Assembly (NCBI GenBank): GCA_016190055.1
Contig: JACPRH010000047.1
Span: 1 to 49,498, forward strand
Reading direction: 5' to 3'
Source: Nitrososphaerota archaeon
Lineage (GTDB): Archaea; Thermoproteota; Nitrososphaeria; Nitrososphaerales; JACPRH01
DNA length: 49,498 nucleotides
Below, piece by piece: positions 1 through 8,361 of this stretch; within the stretch, counting starts at the first letter, position 1; each line of letters starts with the position of its first letter. Made by a program: the position numbers and the translations under genes. The notes beneath the pieces were generated by a model that was not told the DNA's origin, searched no databases, and saw nothing but the letters and a program-made list of their open reading frames with translations.

Positions 1-117
1 ACTTCCCCTGCAGCAACCCCGAATGCAGGCAGAAGCACATCTGGAACTGGATCAGGCTCTTCCACCTACACAAGCAACCGGAATATCTTCAGGCAATCAA
101 CACCGTCAAGGAGGTGA
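1..117 (+). CDS. 3' end of an unidentified protein (partial)
   Basis: An open frame enters from the left edge and ends at TGA 115-117, giving 38 residues of a Thr/Ser/Gly-rich tail that ends in Ser-Arg-Arg. Low-complexity tails of this kind occur at the C-termini of other proteins in this window, such as the orotate phosphoribosyltransferase at 6789, which also ends in Pro-Arg-Arg. The body of the gene lies outside the window, so no function can be given. A frame of 103 codons beginning at 23 overlaps it but has no recognisable character. The open frame could also be chance. Confidence 0.4.
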   Translation, partial: TSPAATPNAGRSTSGTGSGSSTYTSNRNIFRQSTPSRR

Positions 118-344
118 TCACCTTAAGGTAACACCGCCGTACTGTGGCTACAAAAGGGATAATTACGGCAGCATTGCATGTTTTGTTGGCGTCGATGAAG
201 ATTCAGAGTTGAACGGATTGGTGAAGATAAGGCATTTGTCGGAGACGCCTATTCTTGGTTTCGAAAAAGGATTAACTATTAGTGCCTTGGCATCAATGGA
301 GTGCTATCTAGGCTACCTAGGGACATGCTTGTAAGCTAATCTAA

Positions 345-947
345 GTGAAGAGCAGTATGGCTGAAGAAATCAAAGAGAGGGAGAAGCAGAGGAAGCCTGT
401 TGTCAGGGCGCTTATCAACATCGGCATCGTGCTGGTGGCTATGCTAGGTATCTGGGTGGGCTTCACGATCGTTTTCGGCACAACAACACCTTTCTTCGTA
501 GTTTCCAGCGGCAGTATGGAGCCTGTCCTCTGGGTTGGAGACATCATTGTTGTTAACGGAAATGCGCATTTTCAAGAGCTTCACACAGGCGACATCATTG
601 TGTTTAACGAGCCAGGTATAGGCAGAGTTATTGTTCACCGCGTCCACACGATTATGGATGATCCGTATCGACGAATCGAGACCAAGGGAGACAACAACTA
701 TGCACCTGATGATTGGCGCGTCACATCTAAAGATTACATCGGCAGAGTACTCTTCATAATACCTAAAGTGGGACTGCTCACCACAATACTGACTCCGCCC
801 ACCAACTACATACTCATCGTCGTAATCATCGCCGCAGTCTTTATCCTCGAACTCCGCTCCCAGAAAACTGAGGAGAAGCAACAGCAACAACCGCAGCCTG
901 AACAAGGCGGCGCAGGCCCAACCAATCCTGATGAACCGCCAGTTTAA
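345..947 (+). CDS. Signal peptidase I, Sec11-type (S26B)
   Basis: Membrane-bound signal peptidase that removes Sec signal peptides on the outer face of the membrane. The 200-residue protein has an N-terminal membrane segment (about 22-45), then the catalytic SGSMEP box with Ser57, a GDII strand, and the HRV box with His98. His in place of the bacterial Lys marks the archaeal/eukaryotic Ser-His type. A KGDNN box lies at 114-118, a second membrane helix at about 154-170, and a Gln/Pro-rich cytoplasmic tail follows. The GTG at 345 gives the numbering used; ATG 357 is an equally good start and removes only four residues. The motif order and length fit the archaeal family well. Confidence 0.9.
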   Translation: MKSSMAEEIKEREKQRKPVVRALINIGIVLVAMLGIWVGFTIVFGTTTPFFVVSSGSMEPVLWVGDIIVVNGNAHFQELHTGDIIVFNEPGIGRVIVHRVHTIMDDPYRRIETKGDNNYAPDDWRVTSKDYIGRVLFIIPKVGLLTTILTPPTNYILIVVIIAAVFILELRSQKTEEKQQQQPQPEQGGAGPTNPDEPPV

Positions 948-1066
948 CCTAGTCTTAAGCGACGAAAGAAGCAACGCCTCAAACAAATATACTGGTTGAT
1001 ATCGCCTGAATGCTTTATCTCGTTTCTAATAGGGAGAAGAAGGAGGAGGGGTGAGTAGCGGATAAC

Positions 1067-1918
1067 ATGGTTCGAATGCTGAAGGATGCTTTGAAGGGAG
1101 TTATCAGCCAGGAGGAGGTTACTCAGCTCTACGGTGGCTTTGACATCGTGGGCGATATAGCAGTCATTAAGATACCTGACTCGTTGCTGTCTAAGAAGAA
1201 GATGATCGCGGATGCTCTGATGAAGCATGTCAAGTCAGTTAAGACTGTCCTGATGCAGACCACCCCGGTCTCCGGTAAATATCGGACAAGAAGCTTGGAG
1301 GTTATTGGGGGAGAGCAGCGAACCGAAACTGTGTCGAAGGAGCATGGGTGCGTCTTCAAGATAGATCTGGCTCAAGCCTACTTTTCACCTCGCCTGTCAA
1401 CTGAGCGGCTCAGGATAGCTGAGCTGGTCAAGCCGGGTGAGACGGTGACGAACCTCTTCGCAGGCGTAGGCACCTTTTCAATAGTCATCGCTAAGAAGGT
1501 GCCTGAGACAAAAGGGTACAGTATCGACGCGAACCCGGCGGCTCATGAGCTGGCACTTGAGAATATCCGGTTGAACAAAGTTGGTGACAGAGTGACGGCG
1601 ATGCTTGGTGATGCGCGAGAAGTTGTTGAACAGGTTAAAGGTGAAGCGGATCGGGTGTTGATGCCGCTGCCTGAGGAGGCTGCAGATTTTCTGGATGTTG
1701 CGGTGAAGGCGTTAAAGCGACCATCTGGCGTAATTCACTACTATACACACGTTTACGCTGAGAAACGGGAGAATGTTTTCGATGAGGCACGCAAAGAACT
1801 TGACAAGTCAATTAAGGCTGATTACGAGGTAACGGCGCAGCGAATCGTTAGAGAGGTCGGGCCCAGATGGTATCAGGTGGTGCTCGACCTGAAGGTTTCT
1901 ACCGACGCTTCTTCTTAG
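1067..1918 (+). CDS. trm5: tRNA (guanine37-N1)-methyltransferase, Trm5 family
   Basis: SAM-dependent methyltransferase of the Met-10/Trm5 family, which makes m1G37 next to the anticodon and, in archaea, can feed wyosine synthesis. A small N-terminal domain (about 1-65, with a GDIAVI strand typical of Trm5 D1) precedes the Rossmann methyltransferase domain. Motif I, NLFAGVGTFS, is at 129-138, an acidic SAM ribose-binding Asp at about 154, and the LMPLPE catalytic-site segment at 198-203. Length (283 aa) fits short archaeal Trm5. The ATG at 1067 is preceded by a purine-rich AGGAGGAGGG tract at 1041-1050. The gene abuts the convergent gene at 1919 with no spacer. A Taw2-type aminocarboxypropyl transferase is the main alternative. 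Confidence 0.88.
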   Translation: MVRMLKDALKGVISQEEVTQLYGGFDIVGDIAVIKIPDSLLSKKKMIADALMKHVKSVKTVLMQTTPVSGKYRTRSLEVIGGEQRTETVSKEHGCVFKIDLAQAYFSPRLSTERLRIAELVKPGETVTNLFAGVGTFSIVIAKKVPETKGYSIDANPAAHELALENIRLNKVGDRVTAMLGDAREVVEQVKGEADRVLMPLPEEAADFLDVAVKALKRPSGVIHYYTHVYAEKRENVFDEARKELDKSIKADYEVTAQRIVREVGPRWYQVVLDLKVSTDASS

Positions 1919-2236
1919 TTAGTCTACTTTCTTGGCCTTACCTTTAGAGAGCTTCTCAGCCACGTCCGGTTTAGCGGCTGACGGCTCAGAGGTCACGATT
2001 TCCTTAGATACTGTTTCAGGAATCTCTGACACTTCTATTGTCTCAGGTGGCGGTGGAGTAGTTGCCATAGTGTAGCCGATCCAGATGAGTATTCCGAATA
2101 CGGCGGCAACAGCTAAGAATGCGGTGAGCTGCAGAATGAAAATCGGATTATAGAAGAAGACGAGCCAGCCGTAAATCAAGATGCTGAGAACACCTACGAC
2201 CAAAAGGCCTAAACCCATTGTACGATCGTTAGCCAA
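1919..2236 (-). CDS. Small two-helix membrane protein
   Basis: A 105-residue protein with two hydrophobic helices (about 8-28 and 35-55) followed by a Pro-rich hinge (TTPPPPE) and a charged, Lys-rich tail of about 40 residues. The topology suggests a hairpin in the membrane with a cytoplasmic tail. I do not recognise a family with certainty. Its TAA stop at 1919-1921 directly follows the TAG of the convergent trm5, so transcription from both sides must end inside the neighbouring genes. The coding signal is reasonable, with ordinary composition and an ATG start at 2236. Confidence 0.7.
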   Translation of the reverse strand: MANDRTMGLGLLVVGVLSILIYGWLVFFYNPIFILQLTAFLAVAAVFGILIWIGYTMATTPPPPETIEVSEIPETVSKEIVTSEPSAAKPDVAEKLSKGKAKKVD

Positions 2237-2464
2237 AGCTCTTCAGAGAGAAGATTCTTCAAGCGACGTATTTATGCTTTAAGCGAAAAACCGAATGTTT
2301 GTTTAAGGTGTTTTTGCTGTATATTTGGCTTTTCAACGCTTGGTTTTTCGCTGCTTTGCAATTTAATTTTTGTTTTCTTATGATCCATTTTTCGTTGATT
2401 CGTACGAGAAGAGGATGCAACTAATACACCTGTGCGTCTCTTATTACCAATTAATATGAAAGTA

Positions 2465-2474
2465 TTTTATAAAA
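2465..2474 (+). promoter_or_regulatory. TATA box for the gene at 2514
   Basis: TTTTATAAAA is a near-ideal archaeal TATA element. A start of transcription about 25 nt downstream falls near 2494, which is inside the longer reading frame that begins at GTG 2481. The box therefore supports ATG 2514 as the true start codon. Confidence 0.6.
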
Positions 2475-2513
2475 CTTATTGTGGGTGTTGCGAGACGACG
2501 TATTTTGAATGTT

Positions 2514-2813
2514 ATGGACATTGTTACGTATATATCGCAGGTACTTGTAATATTTGGTTTAATCACTACTACAGTTCTACTAATCCTTCTAGTGAGAAAA
2601 TTATCAGTTCTAGAAAACCTGTTTCTTTCGAATTGGGTTGAGGTCACTACAGGTATGACCTTTATGTTACTGGGAATCTTCTCTTGGTTTATCGCCGAGG
2701 CTATCGAGGATTTTTCTCCCACAGTATATGGAGTTGCTTTACCATTTACATTCACCTTGTTGATAATTGGAGAACTAATCTTGGTACTTGTGATAGTGAG
2801 GCGGCCAAAGTGA
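2514..2813 (+). CDS. Small three-helix membrane protein
   Basis: A 99-residue protein with three hydrophobic segments (about 7-27, 43-60 and 72-95 from the ATG) and a short basic C-terminus (RRPK). The open frame extends back to GTG 2481, but the TATA box at 2465-2474 would place the transcript start after that codon, so ATG 2514 is preferred. No family is recognised. The 298 bases that follow, up to the acetyltransferase gene at 3112, show no convincing gene. Confidence 0.6.
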   Translation: MDIVTYISQVLVIFGLITTTVLLILLVRKLSVLENLFLSNWVEVTTGMTFMLLGIFSWFIAEAIEDFSPTVYGVALPFTFTLLIIGELILVLVIVRRPK

Positions 2814-3111
2814 TGCTCTATGAAGCATTTTTCACCTGATAAAGGCGCGAAGAGAAGACCCAGAAGAGTCGGGCGAGGAGGATTTGTTATTCTAGCACTC
2901 TGTATTGAATAGATAGCAGGAGCTACCTACATTTAGATTTAGGGACACACTGTTACAGTTTCCTTTGTTTATTCTCATTGCGGTTTTCCAGTTAACAGTG
3001 ACTCGTAGTCGCCTCTGTTCGGCAGTGTTAGGGAGTACTTTTTCCCGATTTTGATCAGAAGCCGTGGCTGTATGGATGAGTGAATGAGCAGTAGCCGAGT
3101 TTTAGTTTGGT

Positions 3112-3621
3112 TTACTGGGCTGCTGCTATGTTGAGCGCCATGAGGTGAGCTTCTTCGTTGTCTCTGTAGTAGCCTTCCATTGTTGTGATGATCTCGAAGC
3201 CAATGCGCTGGTAGAGGCGTACTGCCTCGTGGTTTGAGACTCTGACCTCCAAGTAGACTTCGGTGCATCCTTTGAGTTTCAACGCTTCAATTGTGTTTCT
3301 GACGAGGGCGTCGCCCAGTCCTTTTCGACGGTTGCCTTCTGTGATGGCTAAGGAGACTACGTGGCCTTTACGGGTGAGGCTGAAGCGTTTGAAGTTGGAG
3401 AAGCCGTATTCAACTCGGCACATTATGTAGCCTACGACGTGCCCATCTTTCTCTGCGACTAGGAAGCTTTCCGGGGCTGATCGTAGGAGATCTTCGAAGA
3501 AGTAGTCAGAGTAGTGTTCAGGGAGGGTGGTGAAGTTTATTGAGATGACTTCGCTTAGATCGTCCTTGCTGCATTTGCGAACCGTGTAGTCCCCAATTGT
3601 GTTAATGAAGAGGTTCTCCAA
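3112..3621 (-). CDS. N-terminal acetyltransferase, Ard1/RimI type (GNAT)
   Basis: GNAT-fold acetyltransferase that uses acetyl-CoA to modify protein N-termini, and resembles the archaeal Ard1 of Sulfolobus. The 169-residue protein has an N-terminal substrate region, the archaeal Ard1 signature SLTRKGHVVSLAI near 81-93, and the acetyl-CoA pyrophosphate loop RRKGLG at about 98-103. A C-terminal LYQRIGFE motif is typical of the fold. ATG 3621 is a clear start. It stands divergent from the site-2 protease gene at 3723, so both share a 100-nt promoter region. GNAT membership is sure; the exact substrate is inferred from the RKGHVVS signature. Confidence 0.85.
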   Translation of the reverse strand: MENLFINTIGDYTVRKCSKDDLSEVISINFTTLPEHYSDYFFEDLLRSAPESFLVAEKDGHVVGYIMCRVEYGFSNFKRFSLTRKGHVVSLAITEGNRRKGLGDALVRNTIEALKLKGCTEVYLEVRVSNHEAVRLYQRIGFEIITTMEGYYRDNEEAHLMALNIAAAQ

Positions 3622-3722
3622 TTCCGCTTTCTAGATTAGGAGCGCAGGCTTTTTAAAGTTTCAAACGGAAAACAATAAACGTTAAAAGATTAAGTTAATC
3701 GGGGACACTAGTAAGAGACAAG

Positions 3723-4823
3723 ATGACCATCGAGACCTCCGGCGAACCGTCCAGCTACGACGCATTGGTTGCAACCGTAAAATCGCTTTTCGCGGTGACT
3801 GATCAACACTTGAGGGAGGACGGCTCAGTAGAGTTTGATGTTGGGGAGACCGCGACGCTGAAGAAAGACTTTGAGACCCTTATCACCCGTCTGAAGCCGC
3901 AGGGCTACATCGGGCTGTTGAGAAGAAGCGGAGACCGTGTTGTCCTCAGAGTCGGAGCGATGGAGATCGGAGAGAAGAAGGGGAGACGTATCCCTATACC
4001 ATACATCCTCTTCATAGCAACTATTGCCACCATCAGCATCGATGGTTTCCTTAGAACACCGAGTATTCCCGGCTACGACTTCAAAACTGTGCTGCTCTAC
4101 ACCGTCGCTGTAATGGGTATAATTGGGATACATGAACTAGGTCATAAGGTAGCGTCGGCTAAACATGGAATGAGATCCTCACTTCCCTACTTTATCCCAG
4201 GAATACCGTATGTTCTACCAACCTTTGGAGCATTCATCTCAACCAAGGATCCACCAGTTAACCGCGACTCACTCTTCGACCTAGGTATATCCGGGCCTCT
4301 CGCCGGCCTCGCAGTTACGTTAGTGGTGGGTGTGGTCGGAGCGTTGACAGCCGCTATCGTACCTGAGGGAGTAGCGGCCAGCATCGGGGCGCAGACCGTT
4401 AAGGTGGATGCTTTCACCGACTTTGTCATCAACCTCTTCGCTAACTCGCCTAAAGGCTCTGTAACCGTTCTCTCACCGTTAGCCTTCGCAGCTACTCTCG
4501 GCTTCCTAATCACGTTCCTGAACCTGATGCCTGCGTGGCAGCTCGACGGCGGCCATATCGCAGGTGCTGCGTTGACAAGAAGGCAACATAGGTTCGCGAC
4601 ATATCTTAGCGTAATTATCCTCTTCGTCCTAGGCTTCACGGTGATGGCGCTACTTGTGCTCGTGCTCTCGATGCAGACGCCTGAAGCGCATCCGCTGGAT
4701 GAGGTTTCACAGCTCTCAAAGGGCCGCCGCATGCTCTTCATCGCCGTAATCGCGCTCGCCGTCCTTCTCTATGTCGGCACAGTCATGAATAATCCGTTCT
4801 TCGCCCTAAGCCTAAACCTGTAG
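3723..4823 (+). CDS. Site-2 protease-like zinc metalloprotease (M50)
   Basis: Intramembrane zinc protease that cuts membrane-anchored substrates. In bacteria and eukaryotes relatives release transcription factors; archaeal targets are largely unknown. The protein has 366 residues with a soluble N-terminal domain of about 90 residues, then several membrane helices. The zinc-binding HELGH is at 137-141 and the third ligand motif LDGGH at 274-278. A GISGPLAG loop at 188-195 is typical of the family. The ATG at 3723 fits. All metal ligands and the catalytic Glu are present, so it should be active. Confidence 0.92.
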   Translation: MTIETSGEPSSYDALVATVKSLFAVTDQHLREDGSVEFDVGETATLKKDFETLITRLKPQGYIGLLRRSGDRVVLRVGAMEIGEKKGRRIPIPYILFIATIATISIDGFLRTPSIPGYDFKTVLLYTVAVMGIIGIHELGHKVASAKHGMRSSLPYFIPGIPYVLPTFGAFISTKDPPVNRDSLFDLGISGPLAGLAVTLVVGVVGALTAAIVPEGVAASIGAQTVKVDAFTDFVINLFANSPKGSVTVLSPLAFAATLGFLITFLNLMPAWQLDGGHIAGAALTRRQHRFATYLSVIILFVLGFTVMALLVLVLSMQTPEAHPLDEVSQLSKGRRMLFIAVIALAVLLYVGTVMNNPFFALSLNL

Positions 4824-4878
4824 CGAAAGAAAGAGAAAGGGAAAGAGAACAGGCAACAACTAAGTTGTTTGTAGCGGG

Positions 4879-6048
4879 TTATGCTTCGCCCTTAGTGAGC
4901 AGTGTTGTTGAGCCGTGGGGCACTAGATGCACTTTGGTTCGTGAGCCGAGGCTGTTTAGAATGTATGAGAGCGCATCACCGGTCTTTCGACAGGGATGGA
5001 AGCCTAGCTTCATCTCAACATAATAGTCGGGCAGGGCTGAAACCAAGACAAGCGTGTAGCGGCGAAGAGCAGTCTTCGCATAGAGAAGATCCTCTAAACC
5101 GTCTATGTATTCTCCGCGGTGCAGAAGCCCTTCCAGATCCAGCCGGCCGGTGATGTGGCGCTTCAACGCCTCTGAGCCTAGACTGCCAGAGCACTCAGCT
5201 ATCAGAGCCACCAGCCCTTTATCACCCAGCGCATCCACAACATTCCAAACCGCCCGTAAACTATCAGCCAATGTCCCGTCGAAACCTAGGCCACCAGCGC
5301 TAACCATAGCGACCTTCAAGTCACTCTTCACCGAGACACGGGAGGAGCCTAGAAGCCCTTGTGATGCGGCTTGGTGAGCAGCAACCGGCTTATCGACGTA
5401 AACACCTGATACTCCACCGCGGCCGGGAAGAACCTCAACTGAAACAGCCTCACCCAGCAGCTCGACAACCTGATCGGCAAAGGCAGCGGAGTCTGAAGAG
5501 GCTACACCAGGGGCTGGTCGGTCGCCTTTGCGTCGCCTAAACGCTTCAGACATTAAGCCGTTCCCTAAATGTCGGATTAGAGCGGTTGGGCCGCCTGAGA
5601 AGCCGAAGAGAGGATCAAAACCTGTGTCACTTATCAGAACAGGTGTTTCACACTCCTTCAAAACGCGAGGAATCTTAACTTTAACCTTATCTATTGAGCC
5701 GATAAACTCAGTCGGCTCCCCGATCTCTGATACATTCACCTTGTTCTCTATGAGCTGCTTACGGAGGTAGATCGCGTACTCTCTAGTGGTTGCGACGGTC
5801 ACTGTGGATGGGTTGACGCCTTTGTCAGTAAGCGTCTTGACCAGCCTAGTCATAACGTCGATTGAGCTGCGGCTTGGCCGCGGCATGAAGAGGCAGGTAC
5901 GTTCCTTCACCTCAACCTTCCTAAGATTCTCTGCAAGAGCCTCTTCACCCATTAATGGAAAATTGGGCTCAAGCTGATCTGCCAAGTTCTCAGCTTTGAT
6001 GCTGACCACGACTTCAACGGAGCCGTAGGGGAGCCAAATCTCCGGCAT
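4879..6048 (-). CDS. LarA-like protein (DUF2088 domain), catalytic residues missing
   Basis: A 389-residue relative of nickel-pincer lactate racemase LarA. The N-terminal LPYG strand and the middle GFSGG loop (about 148-152) match the DUF2088/LarA fold. From memory of the Lactobacillus LarA sequence, the residues that tether or position the pincer cofactor are not kept: the Lys after GFSGG is replaced in the local sequence GFSGGPTA, the His of the ATGxHR motif is replaced in VATTREY, and the His preceding GFSGG is absent. The protein may therefore act on another substrate without this cofactor, or have a non-catalytic role. ATG 6048 start. No linked larBCE genes are seen in the window. Confidence 0.75.
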   Translation of the reverse strand: MPEIWLPYGSVEVVVSIKAENLADQLEPNFPLMGEEALAENLRKVEVKERTCLFMPRPSRSSIDVMTRLVKTLTDKGVNPSTVTVATTREYAIYLRKQLIENKVNVSEIGEPTEFIGSIDKVKVKIPRVLKECETPVLISDTGFDPLFGFSGGPTALIRHLGNGLMSEAFRRRKGDRPAPGVASSDSAAFADQVVELLGEAVSVEVLPGRGGVSGVYVDKPVAAHQAASQGLLGSSRVSVKSDLKVAMVSAGGLGFDGTLADSLRAVWNVVDALGDKGLVALIAECSGSLGSEALKRHITGRLDLEGLLHRGEYIDGLEDLLYAKTALRRYTLVLVSALPDYYVEMKLGFHPCRKTGDALSYILNSLGSRTKVHLVPHGSTTLLTKGEA

Positions 6049-6356
6049 GCGAGGTCGTGGAGACCGCAGTAACCCCCGCTATTAAACAATTAGGTTCTCC
6101 CATCCGAGTCCTTCACAACACACTGAATACTCCTCTCATGCAGGTCTAACGCAGCATACATACTAGTGGCAGTGGCTTTCCTACGCCTTAACCTATACGA
6201 ACATTACACCTGTTAACTTGATGGCGGATGGTTGAGGCTGTTAACCGTCGTCGGATGAAGATTAGAATAGGTGTTTTTTCAACTCAGCTTCTTTGATCGA
6301 TATGCCTATTGGGTTTAGAAGCTAATCTTCTGTTTTGTGTGATTATTTCCTTGAGG

Positions 6357-6503
6357 TTAAGTCTTAACAGAATGCTTTGTGATTTCTAGGTTGCATGAGA
6401 TATTCTCTTTACACCAAGCTTCGCATTTTTCAGCCCAAGACAGGTCTTTATACAACAACTCACACTCCTCACATAGATAGAGTTCTCCGATTTTCCTAAC
6501 CAT
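6357..6503 (-). CDS. Cys-rich small protein (48 aa)
   Basis: A short frame from ATG 6503 to TAA 6357-6359. It has a CEEC pair at 11-14, then YKDLSWAEKCEAWC with Cys27 and Cys31, Cys37, and an ITKHSVK tail. The pattern of Cys-x2-Cys followed by an AEKCExWCxxxxxCN segment matches a family of uncharacterised microproteins that I recall in many archaea and some bacteria; five or more cysteines suggest metal binding. It stands alone between the LarA-like gene and pyrE. The flanking stretches 6049-6356 and 6504-6788 hold no other gene I can support, apart from a possible 3' remnant at 6539-6679. Confidence 0.7.
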   Translation of the reverse strand: MVRKIGELYLCEECELLYKDLSWAEKCEAWCKENISCNLEITKHSVKT

Positions 6504-6788
6504 CACTGGTGTATTGTTCTATGACAATAAAAAATATTTCAGTATCTCTCGGTCTGCTTTTTCTGATAATCTTCTCTCAACCGCTTGAACCATTCAAGCA
6601 TCCTGTCGAGAACATCGGCGTCGATATCTTCTGAATAAGTAGTAAAAATTCGGTTTCTCAGTAAGAGTAGCCTAGGTCAAAAGACTTAACAGTATCGCCA
6701 TATCCCTTAATCGATTAGAACAAATTTTCGGAATGGTTAATTAATGGCGGCGCTTTCCTGACTCGTTGTAAGGATAGGTGAGGTTGGT

Positions 6789-7469
6789 TTGAAGAAGTGG
6801 GAAGAGGAGAGAGAGCAGGTTGTCAGAGACCTCGGCAGGATCCTTGTCCAAACTAGAGCGATACAGTTCGGAACTTTTACTCTCTCAAGCGGGAAAATGA
6901 GTTCCTACTATGTTGATCTCAGAATTGTCCCCAGCTATCCAGACGTGTTCGCTAAAGCAGTTACCGCGTACATAGATGCCCTCAAGAATCTGATTGGGCT
7001 GGAGAATGTTGACGCAGTAGCGGGAGTCCCAACCTCCGGGTTAACCTACGCAACAGCGGTCGCATACAGCCTCAGAAAACCGCTGATCTATGTGCGCGAT
7101 GAAGTAAAGGAGTACGGAACCGCTAAGAAGATTGAGGGTGTTATGAAGCCTGGAGCAAGAGTCGTAATTCTAGACGACCTAATCACAACCGGCAACTCAC
7201 TGATCAAAACAATAGACACAATCCGCAGCGAAGGCGGAGAGGTTGACAATGCTGTTGTTCTCATAGACAGGCTTGAAGGAGGCCGTGAAAGACTTGCTGA
7301 GAAGAAGGTTAAGCTGAACCCAGTCACAGACATGCTTGAGCTAACCAACCGCCTCTACGACATGGATCTGATTGATGATGATGAGAACGCTGCTGTCAAG
7401 TCGCAGATCCAGCAGGGCGCAGCCCGCACCCCATCTAGCACAGGAAGGTTTAGCAGCCCGCGCAGATAG
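6789..7469 (+). CDS. pyrE: Orotate phosphoribosyltransferase
   Basis: Transfers the phosphoribosyl group of PRPP to orotate to give OMP in de novo pyrimidine synthesis. The 226-residue protein shows the FGTFTLSSGKMSSYYVDLR substrate region near 28-46, a GVPTSG loop near 80, and the PRPP-binding motif VVILDDLITTGNS at about 125-137. It ends in a Ser/Thr/Arg-rich tail beyond the usual family end. The start is TTG 6789, behind an AGGTGAGG sequence at 6776-6783; no ATG lies upstream in frame. pyrF is not adjacent. The identification is secure; ribosyltransferases for other bases lack the DDLITTG/SSGK combination seen here. Confidence 0.9.
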   Translation: MKKWEEEREQVVRDLGRILVQTRAIQFGTFTLSSGKMSSYYVDLRIVPSYPDVFAKAVTAYIDALKNLIGLENVDAVAGVPTSGLTYATAVAYSLRKPLIYVRDEVKEYGTAKKIEGVMKPGARVVILDDLITTGNSLIKTIDTIRSEGGEVDNAVVLIDRLEGGRERLAEKKVKLNPVTDMLELTNRLYDMDLIDDDENAAVKSQIQQGAARTPSSTGRFSSPRR

Positions 7470-7546
7470 ACAGACAGATTGTTAACCAACTGACGTTAGT
7501 TAACTATCTCGTCGCCGTAATTTTTCGTTAGATTGTAGTTTGTTAG

Positions 7547-8104
7547 TTAGTAGAGCATCAGGTTCTTTTCTTCAAGGGTGTTGTGAAGGTTGTTCACAGC
7601 CCTGTAGACCTCGACCTCTTTCTTGGCGCCGGTGCAGACTAGTTTTCCGCTTGCGAAGAGTAGGATAACTGTTTTCGGATCGCTCATTCGGTGGATTAAG
7701 CCTGGGAACTGCTCCGGTTCGTACATTGATTTTGTTAGTTGACGCGCCGCTTCTTCAAGGTGGACTTTTCCACCTAAGCTTGCTGATGCGACTATGTTCT
7801 GTATCTCTATTATCGGTTCGTTGTGGATTTCGACGCCGCCCTTACGGAGCTTCTGAACCACGGTTTGAACTGCTTTCTTCGCCTGCTCCTCGGATTTGGC
7901 GCCGGTGCAAACCATCTTTCCTGAGCTGAAGATGAGGGTAGCGGTTTTAGGGGATTTTAATCGGAAGACAAGTCCGGGAAACTGATCCGGGTGGTATTCA
8001 ACATCGGGAAAATCGCGGGTAATTTGGTTCAAATCAACTTTTTGGTTTATCGTGGCCGAAGCGACCACGTTTTCAATGCTGATTATTGGTTGAGTTTGCG
8101 GCAA
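7547..8104 (-). CDS. tbp: TATA-binding protein
   Basis: General transcription factor that binds archaeal TATA boxes and recruits TFB and RNA polymerase. The 185-residue protein is a direct repeat of two saddle halves: each has an I-x-N-V/I-V-A-S-A strand (about 6-13 and 97-104), a pair of Phe-Pro-Gly-Leu residues (about 43 and 134) and a SGKxVCTGAK segment (about 61 and 152). The second half ends in a short acidic/hydrophobic tail. A strong TATA box (8135-8143) lies about 30 nt upstream of ATG 8104, giving a leader of roughly 10 nt. Length and repeat structure are normal. Confidence 0.97.
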   Translation of the reverse strand: MPQTQPIISIENVVASATINQKVDLNQITRDFPDVEYHPDQFPGLVFRLKSPKTATLIFSSGKMVCTGAKSEEQAKKAVQTVVQKLRKGGVEIHNEPIIEIQNIVASASLGGKVHLEEAARQLTKSMYEPEQFPGLIHRMSDPKTVILLFASGKLVCTGAKKEVEVYRAVNNLHNTLEEKNLMLY

Positions 8105-8134
8105 ACAGCTTCAGCGATATGAACTTAATACCGA

Positions 8135-8143
8135 GTATATAAA
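8135..8143 (-). promoter_or_regulatory. TATA box of tbp
   Basis: On the minus strand the sequence reads TTTATATAC, a strong archaeal TATA element. Transcription would begin near 8114, about 10 nt before the tbp start codon at 8104, so tbp probably has a very short leader. Confidence 0.55.
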
Positions 8144-8164
8144 GGCTACATATATAGTCTGCTC

Positions 8165-8197
8165 TTGGCTTAATAATAGTGTTGCTTGAATTACAAC
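8165..8197 (+). repeat. Direct repeat, copy 1 (33 nt)
   Basis: This 33-nt sequence matches 9227-9259 at 28 of 33 positions; the shared core is GTTGCTTGAATTA. The two copies lie on either side of the anchored protein gene 8362-9090, one upstream of tbp and one upstream of that gene, in the same orientation. Confidence 0.6.
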
Positions 8198-8361
8198 TTT
8201 ACCGGTCAGCAGGACTACGATAAAGATCTGCCATTGTTGATGAATTTCTACGCTTCCTGTGCTGTCACGACCTCCTGTTGCGACTTCAGCAGTCTCCACG
8301 TAATGTAGAACCCGTACTAAATCCTCGGTGAATAGACTCCTTCCAACTTCATCTACCTATT

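Noticed and set aside
23-334. 103-codon frame at the left edge
   Set aside because: It overlaps the partial C-terminal frame 1-117, has no motif or ribosome-binding site, and its composition looks random after the first 30 codons.
2819-2911. 30-codon Arg-rich frame after the small membrane protein gene
   Set aside because: Too short, no ribosome-binding site, and no pattern beyond basic residues.
6539-6679. Minus-strand frame with a helical end (DADVLDRMLEWFKRLRED)
   Set aside because: The protein-like helix suggests a real remnant, but the frame has no start codon except an ATG 20 codons before the stop. Probably the 3' remnant of a lost gene; not enough to list as one.
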